Shown here one piece after another: positions 22,745 to 32,699 of a DNA stretch of 64,000 nucleotides (positions are counted from its first letter, which is position 1; every line of letters begins with the position of its first letter). The stretch spans positions 4,362,501 through 4,426,500 of the forward strand of contig JAGUCH010000007.1 of NCBI GenBank assembly GCA_019096065.1, in the 5' to 3' direction. The notes beneath the pieces were generated by a model. It had not been told where the DNA came from, did no database searches, and worked only from the letters and a program-made list of their open reading frames with translations. Made by a program: the position numbers and the translations under genes. The stretch comes from Paracyclopina nana. Its lineage: Eukaryota; Arthropoda; Copepoda; Cyclopoida; Cyclopettidae.

Positions 22745-25651
22745 ATGAAACGTGCGAAGAAAAGTTCCATCTTTGATGAAGAATTGCCCCCAATTGAGCC
22801 CCATCAGGAGAATGAAGTCATTGGCGAAGAACTGACAATTGTTGCCGGTGTGGATGTTCCTGAATCGGAGAATACTAATCAACTCGACTTGAACAAATCG
22901 GTTCATCTGCCTAAATCAGGAGGAGTCTATGATCGGTTATGCCTCTTCGATCCGAACAGGAAAAAGGATAAGCTATTCATTCGTTATGTCAATCATCGTT
23001 GCGATGTTTCTGGTAAAACGTTTACTGACATTTTTGGCTTCAAACCCAACAAGACTCTCAAAAATTCGGCACGTTTGAAACCATGTCTTGTTCATGATGG
23101 CATTGATTTTGCATCAACTTATGTCTACTTCAGGATAGAAGATCGTAATTAAAATTCAAAGTCTATATTATCAGAACAATTAAGCATATATGTATTTTTA
23201 GGAGTAACTAATGGTCGCTTGTCTAGTGTGCTCGAATACCAAAACAATCTCTTTCGTAAGTGTAAGACTCTTCTGTCTATTCAGAGAATGTATTCCCAAA
23301 TGGTATCGACCTATCCTGAAAAACTGATGATGGATTTCACGTTTCCACCCATCGATTTGAAGACTGGGAAGCACATCTACCATAATTGGCATGGTCAAAA
23401 TTTGCGTAGTAAGCCAGTTACGATCCCAATGACATCTGATAGCGATGTGACGTCCAAGACCAGCAAGCTGCCGAAGGTGATTAAAATACAAATGATCTAT
23501 TTTGTACGTATTATAGATTAAATTATTTTTAAAAATAGACATTTCCATCGGTTGAGGACAGTGACGATGAAGAAGACGATAGCCGCCATGCCAAATCAAA
23601 CCTTAAACGGAAGGATTCAAAAAAGGAATCTTATGGCAGACGATCTCAAATGGATGCATCTGAACAATCTGATGATGAATCCGGAATTAGCGACATCCTG
23701 CCACCAAATGAGGTCAATGACTCAAATCAAGCTGCTAAACTCATCATGAATGATGATTGTTTGTCTCAACAAGATGAAGTCAATGATAATGGTCCATTGC
23801 GGAAATTGGTCAGCTCACTAGCTCGCGAAATGCTACCACAGATCCAGCTGACAATCTTCCAAAAAATCGACGACGCTAAGGATGAAATTATTGAGCATAT
23901 TACCTCTTTGGCGAATGGAAATGCTGAAATCAAACAGCTATGCGAGAAGATCAATGAAAGTGCTGTCTCATCTACAAAGTGGATCAAAGCGTCTGTCTCA
24001 ATTAAGCCGGTATAATCACAAATGTAATCTCTGTAATCTCTGTATAAATATTACTTTATAGAGAAAGGTTGATGAGCAACAGGAACTGCTCAAGACTAAC
24101 AAAGCTATTCTAGAGCATACATCGGTCATGAAAGAGCAAATGTCTATGCTCCGAACAATTCCTGTGGAGAAAGAGTCGCTGGCGAGACAGATTGTGATGA
24201 GGCATCTGCCAGTCGATCACCTCAATATTGGTCACGATTACTTTTTTGGTTGTGATGTGATTATTCGTGTATTGCAAACTGCAGTTAGGCCACGCATTGA
24301 TAAGATTGATTATCCACAATTGAAAAGCAAAATGGGTGGTCTGATCAATCGAATCTTGTTCACAAGTAGTGCTAGAGCGCATTTAATCCTTGGAGAGAAG
24401 ATGACGTATGTATATAATCTCTAAATAATTCATCTATTTTACTATCTCTATCATTTTTACAGCGGCACGCACAACAAAAGTTGGTTTAAGAGAGGATTTC
24501 CTAACGGCTGCTTGAAGCTCGCTGAAGAGGTTGTGACGTCCTATTTGTCACGACGAAAAGTGGATGAAGCCTTTTTGAAGAACATATCTCTTCAAGACAT
24601 TAAGAACCGAATGGGTGACGCTCTCAGTGGTGATAGGCAAAGATTCATCGATGACGTGTGCAAGAAGGCTACATCAGGAAAAGATGCCATGAAAGCGTTG
24701 TATCTGGAAGCAATGTGGTTCTGGAAGAATAATCAAGTAAGCAAGTTAGATGTTATTTAATCAATCAATCTTACCTTTGACATTTACAGCATACAAACAT
24801 GGATCCATCAATGACTTATCAGCAGTTCTTCGATACAACTAAAGACATGACTGCTTTGAGGAACAAACTTGCGTCGGACAAGGATGACAGTGAGGGCAGT
24901 GATGTCACCTTGGACGATTATCCAAAGTACAAGCATATCCTAAGCAATTCTAAGAAGGGAGCAGGCGAACAAATTCATGGATTGAATGATGCGACAAAAA
25001 TCATCGCAGCTGTTTGTTTGGCATTGGATAAGAACCCTGAAAGCGTTGTGTTCTACTCTATGGAAGGAGTCCTAAAGGTATAATCTCACTATAAACACTC
25101 AATATATTAGACATTAAGCATTTATACTCTTTTGCAGCCCAAGCAAAAATACTTGGAAGCCTTGGCTAATTGTGAGGACGTGGCTGAGTCAATTCGTGAG
25201 TGGCGTAACAAAGACGCTTTACGTAGCGTCATGACACCATCTAAGGACATGTCTGTCGCTGAAGGATCGGAAGATGATTTTGAAACTGAAGAGGAGACAA
25301 AGAGAAAAGCAATGAAGAGAAGACTGGAGGAAATACCCTTTGAAGATGATTTAATGCCTCCAAGACCTTCTAGACCATCGGCTAGGTCTGTCAAAATGGC
25401 TTTATTAAGTCAACAAGTGCCAAAGTCAACAAAGCAATTGCCACAGAAGTCACACTCGCAACAACCAATGATGATCGAGGAAGAGGATTGTGAGATGCAA
25501 GTAACATCTGGTAAGAAGTTGATGAGGCAACAGAAAATATCATTTCCGAAAAAGGTAAAAAATATATTACATTAAGAAGCATTATTGATTACAACTACAT
25601 TTTTTATAGAATACGATGGGACGGACTGAATCATCGGATGAGGAGAAATGA
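22745..25651 (+). CDS. transposon accessory protein family, copy 3, 836 aa, eight exons, intact
   Basis: Exons 22745-23144, 23202-23476, 23539-24009, 24062-24405, 24463-24736, 24790-25077, 25138-25554 and 25610-25651; phases 1,0,0,2,0,0,0 fit throughout. Exons 4 and 5 have exactly the same lengths as in copy 1 (344 and 274 nt) and the intron phases match, so the copies are true paralogues although their proteins have diverged strongly. The order is: N-terminal domain (KTFTDIFGFKPNKTL), an acidic Ser/Asp linker, helical segment, conserved core (DYFFGCDVIIRVLQTAV; WFKRGFPNGCLKLAEEVV; ALSGDRQRFIDDVCKKA), then a basic Pro/Ser tail ending GRTESSDEEK. It is likely a DNA-binding or chromatin-interacting element protein. 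AATAAA follows at 25748. Confidence 0.75.
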
Positions 25652-25747
25652 GGAGACGAATTGAATTGCTACATTTTTCATATTATGCGTTATTTCACAT
25701 GAAGCATTTAGCATTAATATTCATATAATGCACTATTGAGTACGAAA

Positions 25748-25753
25748 AATAAA
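25748..25753 (+). terminator. polyadenylation signal of accessory copy 3
   Basis: AATAAA about 97 nt after the copy 3 stop codon. Confidence 0.5.
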
Positions 25754-26635
25754 TGCTATGTTCATCCATATTAATTGGTTTTTTTGTTAGTCTATTATAT
25801 GGCAATTAATTCCCGATTTCCTTTTTCTATACTAATAGTCTATTTATGTTCAGGAAAAATAGGGTAATTTAATCTAGTTGAAACACAAAATTAAAACACA
25901 GCTAAATGCATTTAGTTGCGACAAATAGATGTATATGGAATTACTCATTTTTCCACATCTCAAATATCACTACGAAATAAAAAATCTGTAAAAATATATA
26001 TCCAATTTAAAATAAGGTGTTACTCATGGAAAGTGGGTGTTTAATAGTATGAAAAAAATGAATACTACATATAACTGATTGGTTGGCAGAAAGTTAGAAT
26101 ATAAAAAGGGATTGCAATATAAAAATAGATGGAATGAAATAAAATACGTAATGATAAAATAATAATTTAAAAGTAATATAAATGTACATTTAATTACCGT
26201 ATATGCCAAACATGTAGGAATAAGTAGGCAATAAGTCACAAAGTTTATGCATATTTTTTACCAAAAAATTAGAATAAATAGGGAAAAAATAGAAAGTAAA
26301 TTTTAAAAAATGAAAAAATAAAAAAAAAAAATTAAATCCCCATTTAATCCATATTAAAGAAATTAAATATATATTAAAACGGGATTATGATAATTTTCAT
26401 GAATGCATAACTCTTACATTTACAAATATTTCATTAATATTTCAATCATGCGTAATCAATAGAAGGTGAGGGAGATAATAAAAACAAAAAATCAATCCTA
26501 GCGTTTATTTTTAGTCATCCCTATTTCCGAAATCATATGTTTAGCGATATCGTTACGCTTTTTGTGCCACTATTTGACATTAATCGGGATTACAATACAC
26601 TACGAAATCCCTATATTTTAACAACTTTTTTTCAT
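25754..26635. other. right-end non-coding arm of the transposon
   Basis: About 0.9 kb of very AT-rich DNA without genes, holding several CCCTATTT/AAATAGGG motifs (about 25856, 26276, 26518 and a near-match at 26608). These are also seen near the left end (11573) and just after the tandem array (12967). They are candidate subterminal transposase-binding repeats. Confidence 0.5.
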
Positions 26636-26651
26636 TTTGTTTTGTGGGGTA
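26636..26651 (-). repeat. right terminal inverted repeat
   Basis: TTTGTTTTGTGGGGTA, the exact reverse complement of 11553-11568. Confidence 0.7.
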
Positions 26652-28917
26652 TAGAGAAACATCAAAGGTGTAGCCGGTGATTTTATTCGTGTGAGGCGAA
26701 TCATTCACGCTTCATCGCGTCCATTTGGGCGGTAAATGACCGGTATACTACTATACATGTTATTATAATCCGAATTTTGCCATACTTGCCATGGTCATTA
26801 AAATTGGCAACCACTCATTTCTCAGTCATTTTCAGCTCTCCTGGAGGTCCAATAAATAAGCCAATTTTGAGGGGAAAAACTATTAGCAGTTTTGCTGGAC
26901 TCATCCCCGCGCAATAATAATTTGGGCTCAAGGTCATGAAGTTGCTTTTTTGGCTTTTGTTGTAGCGAGCTAGCTGAACTGTTTGTTGTTTTGCCCCGAG
27001 GCCAAATTGCGTTCAATGTTTACTAATAGATCTATTTTGTATGCCGCTAAGTTAGCTGTGAGAAAATCGGTTGGATGTTACAGGTGGCGTGACGCAAAAA
27101 ATAATGTGTATTTTGATGACCTTTTGACTCTTTTTGGCTTTTGGACTTGGGAAACACGAGATATTGAGGAAAATGAATCGGTTTTGGCCCCAAGCTTCGA
27201 AAATGGATCAATGGCAAAATAAATGAGCTTTTGATAACAATGCCAACCGTTTAGACCGGCTGAAAAGTGATCAAGAAGCATCTGGCATCCTCAGCGCAAA
27301 GATTAATGCTTTGCTTGATATGTCATTCATTGGAAGGTAAACTAGTTGTTATTTCATTACATTCGCTTCATCTGTTGCTTTCACGCAAACTCTGCCGTAT
27401 CATTTTTCAGCTCAACTATCAAAAAGACCGTATCGGAATCGCTGAAAAATCACTGGCTTGACTTGTTTGTTGACAATAAATGGATCGAGTGTAACCGCTC
27501 GAGCTTTTGTTGTGAGCGCCACCTCGCGGTGGATTTTTCGACGCTGCAGCCTTATTAACAAGTACTGAACTGACTGAATCTTTTAAAACGTGAGAAGATC
27601 AGCTGAGCTGAAGATAAGATAATTTTCAAGTAGTTTCATGCTTGTTTGTCAAGTTAATCTTATCAAAAGTTAGCTCTCCTCATTTTCCACATTTTAAACA
27701 TACTACTTATCACTGCTATTCTTCTTCATGTTCTTCTAGCTATAAAATGTATTATTATGGATGACAAAAGTAGTATCAGTATCATTGAGCTCCTGAGCTC
27801 GAAACTGATGAATGAGATCAAAGCTCAAAATTCCTGCGTTGCACCTATTGAATAAATTCCACTTGCACTTTTATGTTGCTCCTTCTTCTTCAAGTTGTTT
27901 GTTATTGCTGCTGGTTTTCAGGTGTTTCTTTTCATTCTGAATTCCTGCTCTCAATTCAGAAGCTTATTTGTTCAAATAAGCCGACGGGGGGTCAAAGACA
28001 ATCGTCATATTCAAGGGTAGCCAGCTAGCTAGCTGCTGGTAGCACCCAGGAAATCAGCCTATTGAGATGATTCTTGAAATAGTCAACAATTGACTCAGCA
28101 TGCGGCAAAAATTCCTAAACTGGTGGTCCATTTTTCTACAATGAGATTATTATTGCGCACCTCAGCTGCTCACCCAGAGTTAGCCACCTAAATTCTACAA
28201 ATCGCAGCATAATTTAATGCTGCCCAAAAATACTGCCTTAAAAAGCGACAGATTTACCTGAACATATTAAATCTATTAGCTGAGATGTCAACAGTAATAT
28301 CGTACTTCAAATTTGAAATCAAAGTTGCTTGTTATTTACCAAAAATGTTTGCCAAGCCGCTCATCTTATACTTCCACGTCTATCTGGTTTAAGCAATATA
28401 AGGTTATTGTTTGCTCAAAAATTGCCTAAAATAGCAAAATGCATCTGAATCTCATTGATAGCTTTTGACCAATTGGCTACAAATTGTTACTTTTTATGGC
28501 TAAAAATATGGCTATGATAATATAATAAAGAGTAATTTTTGAAACTCAGAATGATAATTAGTCATTTTACAGAAAAGCGAAAAAGTTGACAATCTTAAAC
28601 AAACTTTGCTAACCCGTTGGTGAAAAATTTCAATAATATTTTAACTTGATATTTTTTTGCCTAAAGAAAGGAACAAACGATTTAATAGAATTTTTGAATA
28701 AAATGTTAGGTATTAACTGTGATATTAATTGCCACTAGATGGAACCTTTAAGGATAATAATAAGGATGGCAATAATCTACTTTAGCTGGTCGAAACTTGT
28801 GTAGACGAAGGAGGAAGTGTTTGAACATTTGAGCGCGGACGCTCAAAAGTTGGGAGACGCTTCCAAAATAATTTCAAAGTGGAGACAGAAACTCGGCGAC
28901 CTCTCGCAAGTAGAGAC
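26652..28917. other. intergenic DNA between transposon and Bearded-class gene
   Basis: About 2.3 kb with no defensible gene. Single consensus Su(H)-type octamers occur at 27057 (TGTGAGAA) and 27589 (CGTGAGAA) on the plus strand. These may serve the neighbouring complex genes, but single octamers are expected by chance in this much DNA. Confidence 0.35.
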
Positions 28918-29127
28918 ATGGACCTCTTTTCCTTCTCCAAGAGAATCAGCAAATTGAGGAGCAAAAAGTACAGCAAACTTCACAACTTTTTCGACTCGTA
29001 CGAAGAGGACGAGAATTTGGCCAATGAAGAATTGGAAGCAAAAATGGCAGAAGCTCTGGCACCACTCAACATCAACAGCATTCCGGCCAATCCAGACCGA
29101 CTTTTTATGCTTTTATTAATGCCATAA
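28918..29127 (+). CDS. Bearded-class small protein of the E(spl) complex, 69 aa
   Basis: A single exon starting MDLFSFSKRISKLRSKKYSK. The first 20 residues form a basic amphipathic helix, and a later segment reads ENLANEELEAKM. Bearded-family proteins (m4, m-alpha, Brd) have exactly this order: a basic amphipathic helix followed by an NxANExLE motif. Motifs further along in the long members (the PVxFxRT and DRWVQA regions) are absent unless PANPDRLF is a remnant. The family antagonises Neuralized in Notch signalling. Support comes from position between two HES genes, a K-box/miR-2 site in the 3' UTR and AATAAA shortly after. The protein is short and the motif match partial, so it could be another small protein. 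Confidence 0.65.
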   Translation: MDLFSFSKRISKLRSKKYSKLHNFFDSYEEDENLANEELEAKMAEALAPLNINSIPANPDRLFMLLLMP

Positions 29128-29172
29128 CTACTGATGTGCAAAAAATTATGTACACACTCACACATATTTCGA

Positions 29173-29180
29173 CTGTGATA
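29173..29180 (+). promoter_or_regulatory. K-box / miR-2-family target site in 3' UTR
   Basis: CTGTGATA 46 nt after the stop of the Bearded-class gene, identical to the octamer in the 3' UTRs of the two HES genes. Confidence 0.6.
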
Positions 29181-29189
29181 AAGAACAAT

Positions 29190-29195
29190 AATAAA
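29190..29195 (+). terminator. polyadenylation signal of Bearded-class gene
   Basis: AATAAA shortly after the K-box, giving a 3' UTR of roughly 80-90 nt. Confidence 0.55.
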
Positions 29196-31705
29196 AATGG
29201 TTTGCTCAGCTCAGCGTAACGTTTTGCTGCTCACCTGCTCGCGATTCTCACGGGAATTTCATACTTTTGATCGTAATCACTTTGACTGATGATGATGTCA
29301 TCAACATGTCCCACATTTGTTGCTCTTCCAAGAAAATGATATTCACCTGCAATCCATGGCCACATTTCCTATGTAGCATACAAAATTGCACCCTCACAAA
29401 AATTATGCAAATCAATTAACGTGCCACATTTAAGTCATGCTGAGCACAAATCCCCTTTTCTAGTTTACTTTTATTACAACAGCTACTATTTTTAAGGGGA
29501 GCCGAGCCATAAATCATCGAAATAATGCCAAGCCACAGTAGTTCAATTTATGGGAAAAAGTCGTGAGTGGTTTTAGGTCAAGCCCAATGCAATGGGAGCA
29601 AATGGTGGAATTCTTGCGTAATTGGTGTCATCCGGGCAAGCCAGGTTTTTTTACGAGACGACACTTTTTTAATAAGGGCACCTGTTTCTCAAGTTGCCTT
29701 TTGGTTTTTGGAATGCGCGGAATTCACCACCAATAAGTTGGCGTGGGTTCAAGCAAAAGGCCAGCTAATTTTTAAGACTGTTGTCATGATCATAAAAACA
29801 CCTCAGGTGACCCAAGATTTCCTGGCCAAAGAGCTATACTTTTCTTTGGGCTATAAAAAAGTGTAGAAAAGGGTCACCACAGCAGTCAGTAGTAAAAAAA
29901 GCCTCCAAGAATTTGTGAAACTGCTGGCTTTTGTTGGACGCAAGCACAAAATGCCAACTAATTCTAGACTTGTTTGGCCTCAGATTTGATGGGACACTCT
30001 TGTCCTGTTTTGATGACGCGGCAAAAAATTGTAAACAAAGCTCAAGAGCTATTAACCATTCCGGCGGTAATTGGGCACCCACGTGAAAAAAGAGGTTTTG
30101 CTGCTGCTGTTGATGATCAAAGCCATTAATTTGCAGCCACCACCACTTTTGGGGTCTGTTGTTGTCTCCATGAAGTCACATGGCCAAGGGCAACTTCCAA
30201 ATCATTGGCTTTGCTCCCCTGCACACTGAAACACTCTGAGGTGAAGCAGCTTTCAATTTTCATAAGCTAGCACTTTCAAGAAGGCTTGTGGGGGAAGAAA
30301 TACCTGAAAATATTATATTCATGCTCCCCCACTGTGCACTGCTGCTGCAGTTAGGGACCTTCAGAATTTCGTGGTGTTGACAACAAAGTGTGTGCAGGAG
30401 TATCCCTTTGCGTGCTGTATACAGGTGGAAAAACGGTTTTTCACACGAGCCCCACTCGCGTTTTTGGCGCCTGCCTCCAACCAGGGGGGTCTCGTAAGTG
30501 AGTTCTTGACGCAAGTTTTGCATGCTAAAATCACCAAATCTGTTCGTCTTAGCTGCGGTGGCGCTAGTAGTTCTTACTACATAGCGCGTGAGCTCAAGTG
30601 ACGTCAGTGATGGAAGCGAGCGGGCTAATATATCGCTTTTTAAACAGAGCTCCCAGATAAGTTCTGTTTTTATAAAAAAAAGTTTCGTCTTGAAGCCTAC
30701 CACAGCTCAGTCAGACTGTGCGCTATAGTAAAGCAGCGATAAGAACTCACCTTATAAGTATAGATCATCTTGCCTCCAACTACTATTTTTCAAAGACAAT
30801 TGCAGCAGCTGCCACTGATTCCCATATTCCATGGGAAGACAAGATCTTCTTGGTCACCACTCATGGATGGATGGATGGATGATCATGAGGAGGAAGAGGA
30901 AACTTGCTTCCGAAATAGCCAACCGTTTTTCCTCCTCAGAGCTGGTAGCGGCGCAATTTCTACTTAGTTGGATGTGAAATGCAAGGAAGAGCTGGAATTG
31001 CATTTTTCGGTTCAATTCGCACTTGTCTTGATGGGTGAGACGTAAATACCGTTGTAGATGCTGCGGGAGAAAGAATGGGATCCCCATTAGCAAATTGTTC
31101 TCACGAAGATTGCGTAGTAGTTTGGCCAAAGGAGCCGCGCGCGAGAGAGAAATCAAATTATGCTTCATCTTGATCGCTAATTCCCAGCTGAGTTCATCAT
31201 CATTAGCATTTTTGATACCCTGCTAAGTTCACATTGAGCTTCTGGAATCCATCAAAGTATAGCTGAAGCTCCGCGGTTGTTTTCGTTCTTTTTTGCGGCC
31301 TTATTTTTCTATGGCATTCCTCCGATGCAAATTATGCAGGCAATTAACTCAAAAATGCGAGGACCATGTGGCACAGATTCAAGTGTGATTATTTCAAAGT
31401 TCACTATCTTGACAAAGAGATGATGCACGCATGGATCCGTAATTACAGCGTGAGTCATCGACTTACTTTTTTTCCACCGTGCAAAAATCCAAACAATGAA
31501 TCCGTACATGTTGACTATTTTCCTGAAAGCTGCAAAAAGCATGAATTTAAATCATCAATAATCTTTTGCATACATTAAATCTTTGGTTTGTTTTGTTTTT
31601 GAGATTTGTGTAGCGTAGTATAGCATTGCAGCAGCATAGGCAGGGGGTAAATGTTTGCACCTTGCTCGTGCCCCACAGTCACACTTTGAACCTGAGGCCA
31701 ATTTC
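29196..31705. other. intergenic region upstream of second HES gene, with an orphan promoter-like segment
   Basis: No family-supported gene. At 30600-30715 there is a promoter-like stretch: TGACGTCA near 30600, TATAAAAA at 30671-30678 and TCAGT at 30707-30711. The 65-codon frame after it has no ATG near its start. The stretch may be an upstream promoter or a non-coding first exon of the HES gene at 31911, or the promoter of a non-coding RNA. Bases 30863-30882 are a short GATG microsatellite. Confidence 0.35.
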
Positions 31706-31737
31706 GGTGGGATCTTGGCTGCAACATCGTTCCCACG
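31706..31737. promoter_or_regulatory. Su(H)/CSL paired site upstream of second HES gene
   Basis: GGTGGGAT at 31706-31713 (degenerate) faces the consensus TTCCCACG at 31730-31737 with exactly 16 bp between, the same geometry as at 7589-7620. The base context after the consensus half (GGTT) is also shared. It lies 173 bp before the chosen ATG. Confidence 0.65.
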
Positions 31738-31910
31738 GTTCCTTCAACTCTCGGCTCGTTCGGAGCTCCGCGATGGCATGTGCCCGCAACCGGCTACTAA
31801 CCTGTGCTGCGCCCGTTGCAAGCGCACGCGCGCACTCCTCTGCTCCCACTCAGCAGCCACTATTGCTCATTTCGTATCTCGACGTTCTCAGATCAACACG
31901 TTCAGCAATC

Positions 31911-32492
31911 ATGGCACCCGTTTTAGCCATCCCAGAATATGCCGACCACGACGAGGCACCCATGTCGAGGACCCATCAGTACCGCAAGGTCATGAAGCCC
32001 CTGCTCGAGCGCAAGCGCAGGGCGAGGATCAACAAGTGCTTGGACGACCTCAAGGACCTCATGGTCTACGCTCTCCAGTCCGAAGGAGAGTCCATCACCA
32101 AGCTGGAGAAGGCCGACGTCCTCGAGTTGACCGTGAGGCATTTGCAGAAGCTCAAGAGGCAGCAGCAGCTCCAGGCGCATCCCAACCTCGATGTGGACCG
32201 ATACAGGGCAGGATACTCTGCGTGCGTCAATGAAGTGTCCCGATTCATCACAGCCGTACCCGGCATCCACGTCAACTTTGGCAACTCGCTCATGGGCCAC
32301 ATCACCTCCAGACTGCAGCACGACACCAGCGAACAGCAGCCACAACCTCAAGTGAGACCACGCCTGTCAGCATCACCACTATCCGACGGCGGCTACAACT
32401 CTGGAAGAGATTCCAACTCTCCATTGTCCGTAGGATCGGCATCACCAAAGCCCTTGCCAATGACAACTGGCAAAGTGTGGAGACCTTTCTAG
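31911..32492 (+). CDS. E(spl): Hairy/Enhancer-of-split bHLH-Orange repressor with WRPF C-terminus, 193 aa
   Basis: A single exon. I chose the ATG at 31911 because it gives an N-terminus of the same length class as the paralogue at 7708; an in-frame ATG at 31773 would add 46 low-complexity residues. The bHLH at about 21-79 is almost identical to the first HES protein, with the proline in the basic region. The Orange domain spans about 89-130 (DRYRAGYSACVNEVSRFITA), and the tail is Gln/Ser/Pro-rich. It ends in WRPF where family members have WRPW, which may weaken or alter Groucho binding. Regulation: Su(H) paired site upstream; two K-box sites and AATAAA in the 3' UTR. Confidence 0.95.
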   Translation: MAPVLAIPEYADHDEAPMSRTHQYRKVMKPLLERKRRARINKCLDDLKDLMVYALQSEGESITKLEKADVLELTVRHLQKLKRQQQLQAHPNLDVDRYRAGYSACVNEVSRFITAVPGIHVNFGNSLMGHITSRLQHDTSEQQPQPQVRPRLSASPLSDGGYNSGRDSNSPLSVGSASPKPLPMTTGKVWRPF

Positions 32493-32524
32493 GAGAAGGC
32501 TACCACCAAAAAATGCTGGCAACT

Positions 32525-32644
32525 CTGTGATCTCATTAAGCTACTATAGCTAGCTGCAACAACATATCAACAGTTCTTCCAACAAATCTATCTGTACATA
32601 ATAAGAAATGGCACGTGTCCTACCACTGCCAAAAAGCTGTGATA
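32525..32644 (+). promoter_or_regulatory. two K-box / miR-2-family sites in 3' UTR of second HES gene
   Basis: CTGTGAT at 32525-32531 and GCTGTGATA at 32636-32644. The second extends the miR-2 seed match by one base. Both lie between the stop codon and the polyadenylation signal. Confidence 0.6.
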
Positions 32645-32682
32645 AATTATATCGTATACTACATGACTGGGCAATGCCCATG

Positions 32683-32688
32683 AATAAA
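32683..32688 (+). terminator. polyadenylation signal of second HES gene
   Basis: AATAAA 190 nt after the stop codon. Confidence 0.6.
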
Positions 32689-32699
32689 AAAAATCACCT

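Larger units (their letters stand above)
11553..26651. mobile_element. candidate 15.1-kb multi-gene DNA transposon with short TIRs
   Basis: TACCCCACAAAACAAA at 11553-11568 is matched exactly, inverted, at 26636-26651. Read as a TA duplication plus a 14-bp terminal repeat, it encloses every transposon-like gene in the window: a CACTA/EnSpm-like transposase, two small proteins, three copies of an accessory-type protein family and a 172-bp tandem array. The inside is more AT-rich than the flanks, and flanking genes on both sides belong to the E(spl) complex. CCCTATTT motifs recur near both ends like subterminal binding sites. Unlike classical CACTA elements, the ends do not read CACT. The boundaries are my inference; an empty allele was not available for comparison. 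Confidence 0.7.

Noticed and set aside
31655-32351. Long alternative frames on both strands over the second HES gene
   Set aside because: Shadow frames caused by the GC-rich, codon-biased bHLH coding sequence.
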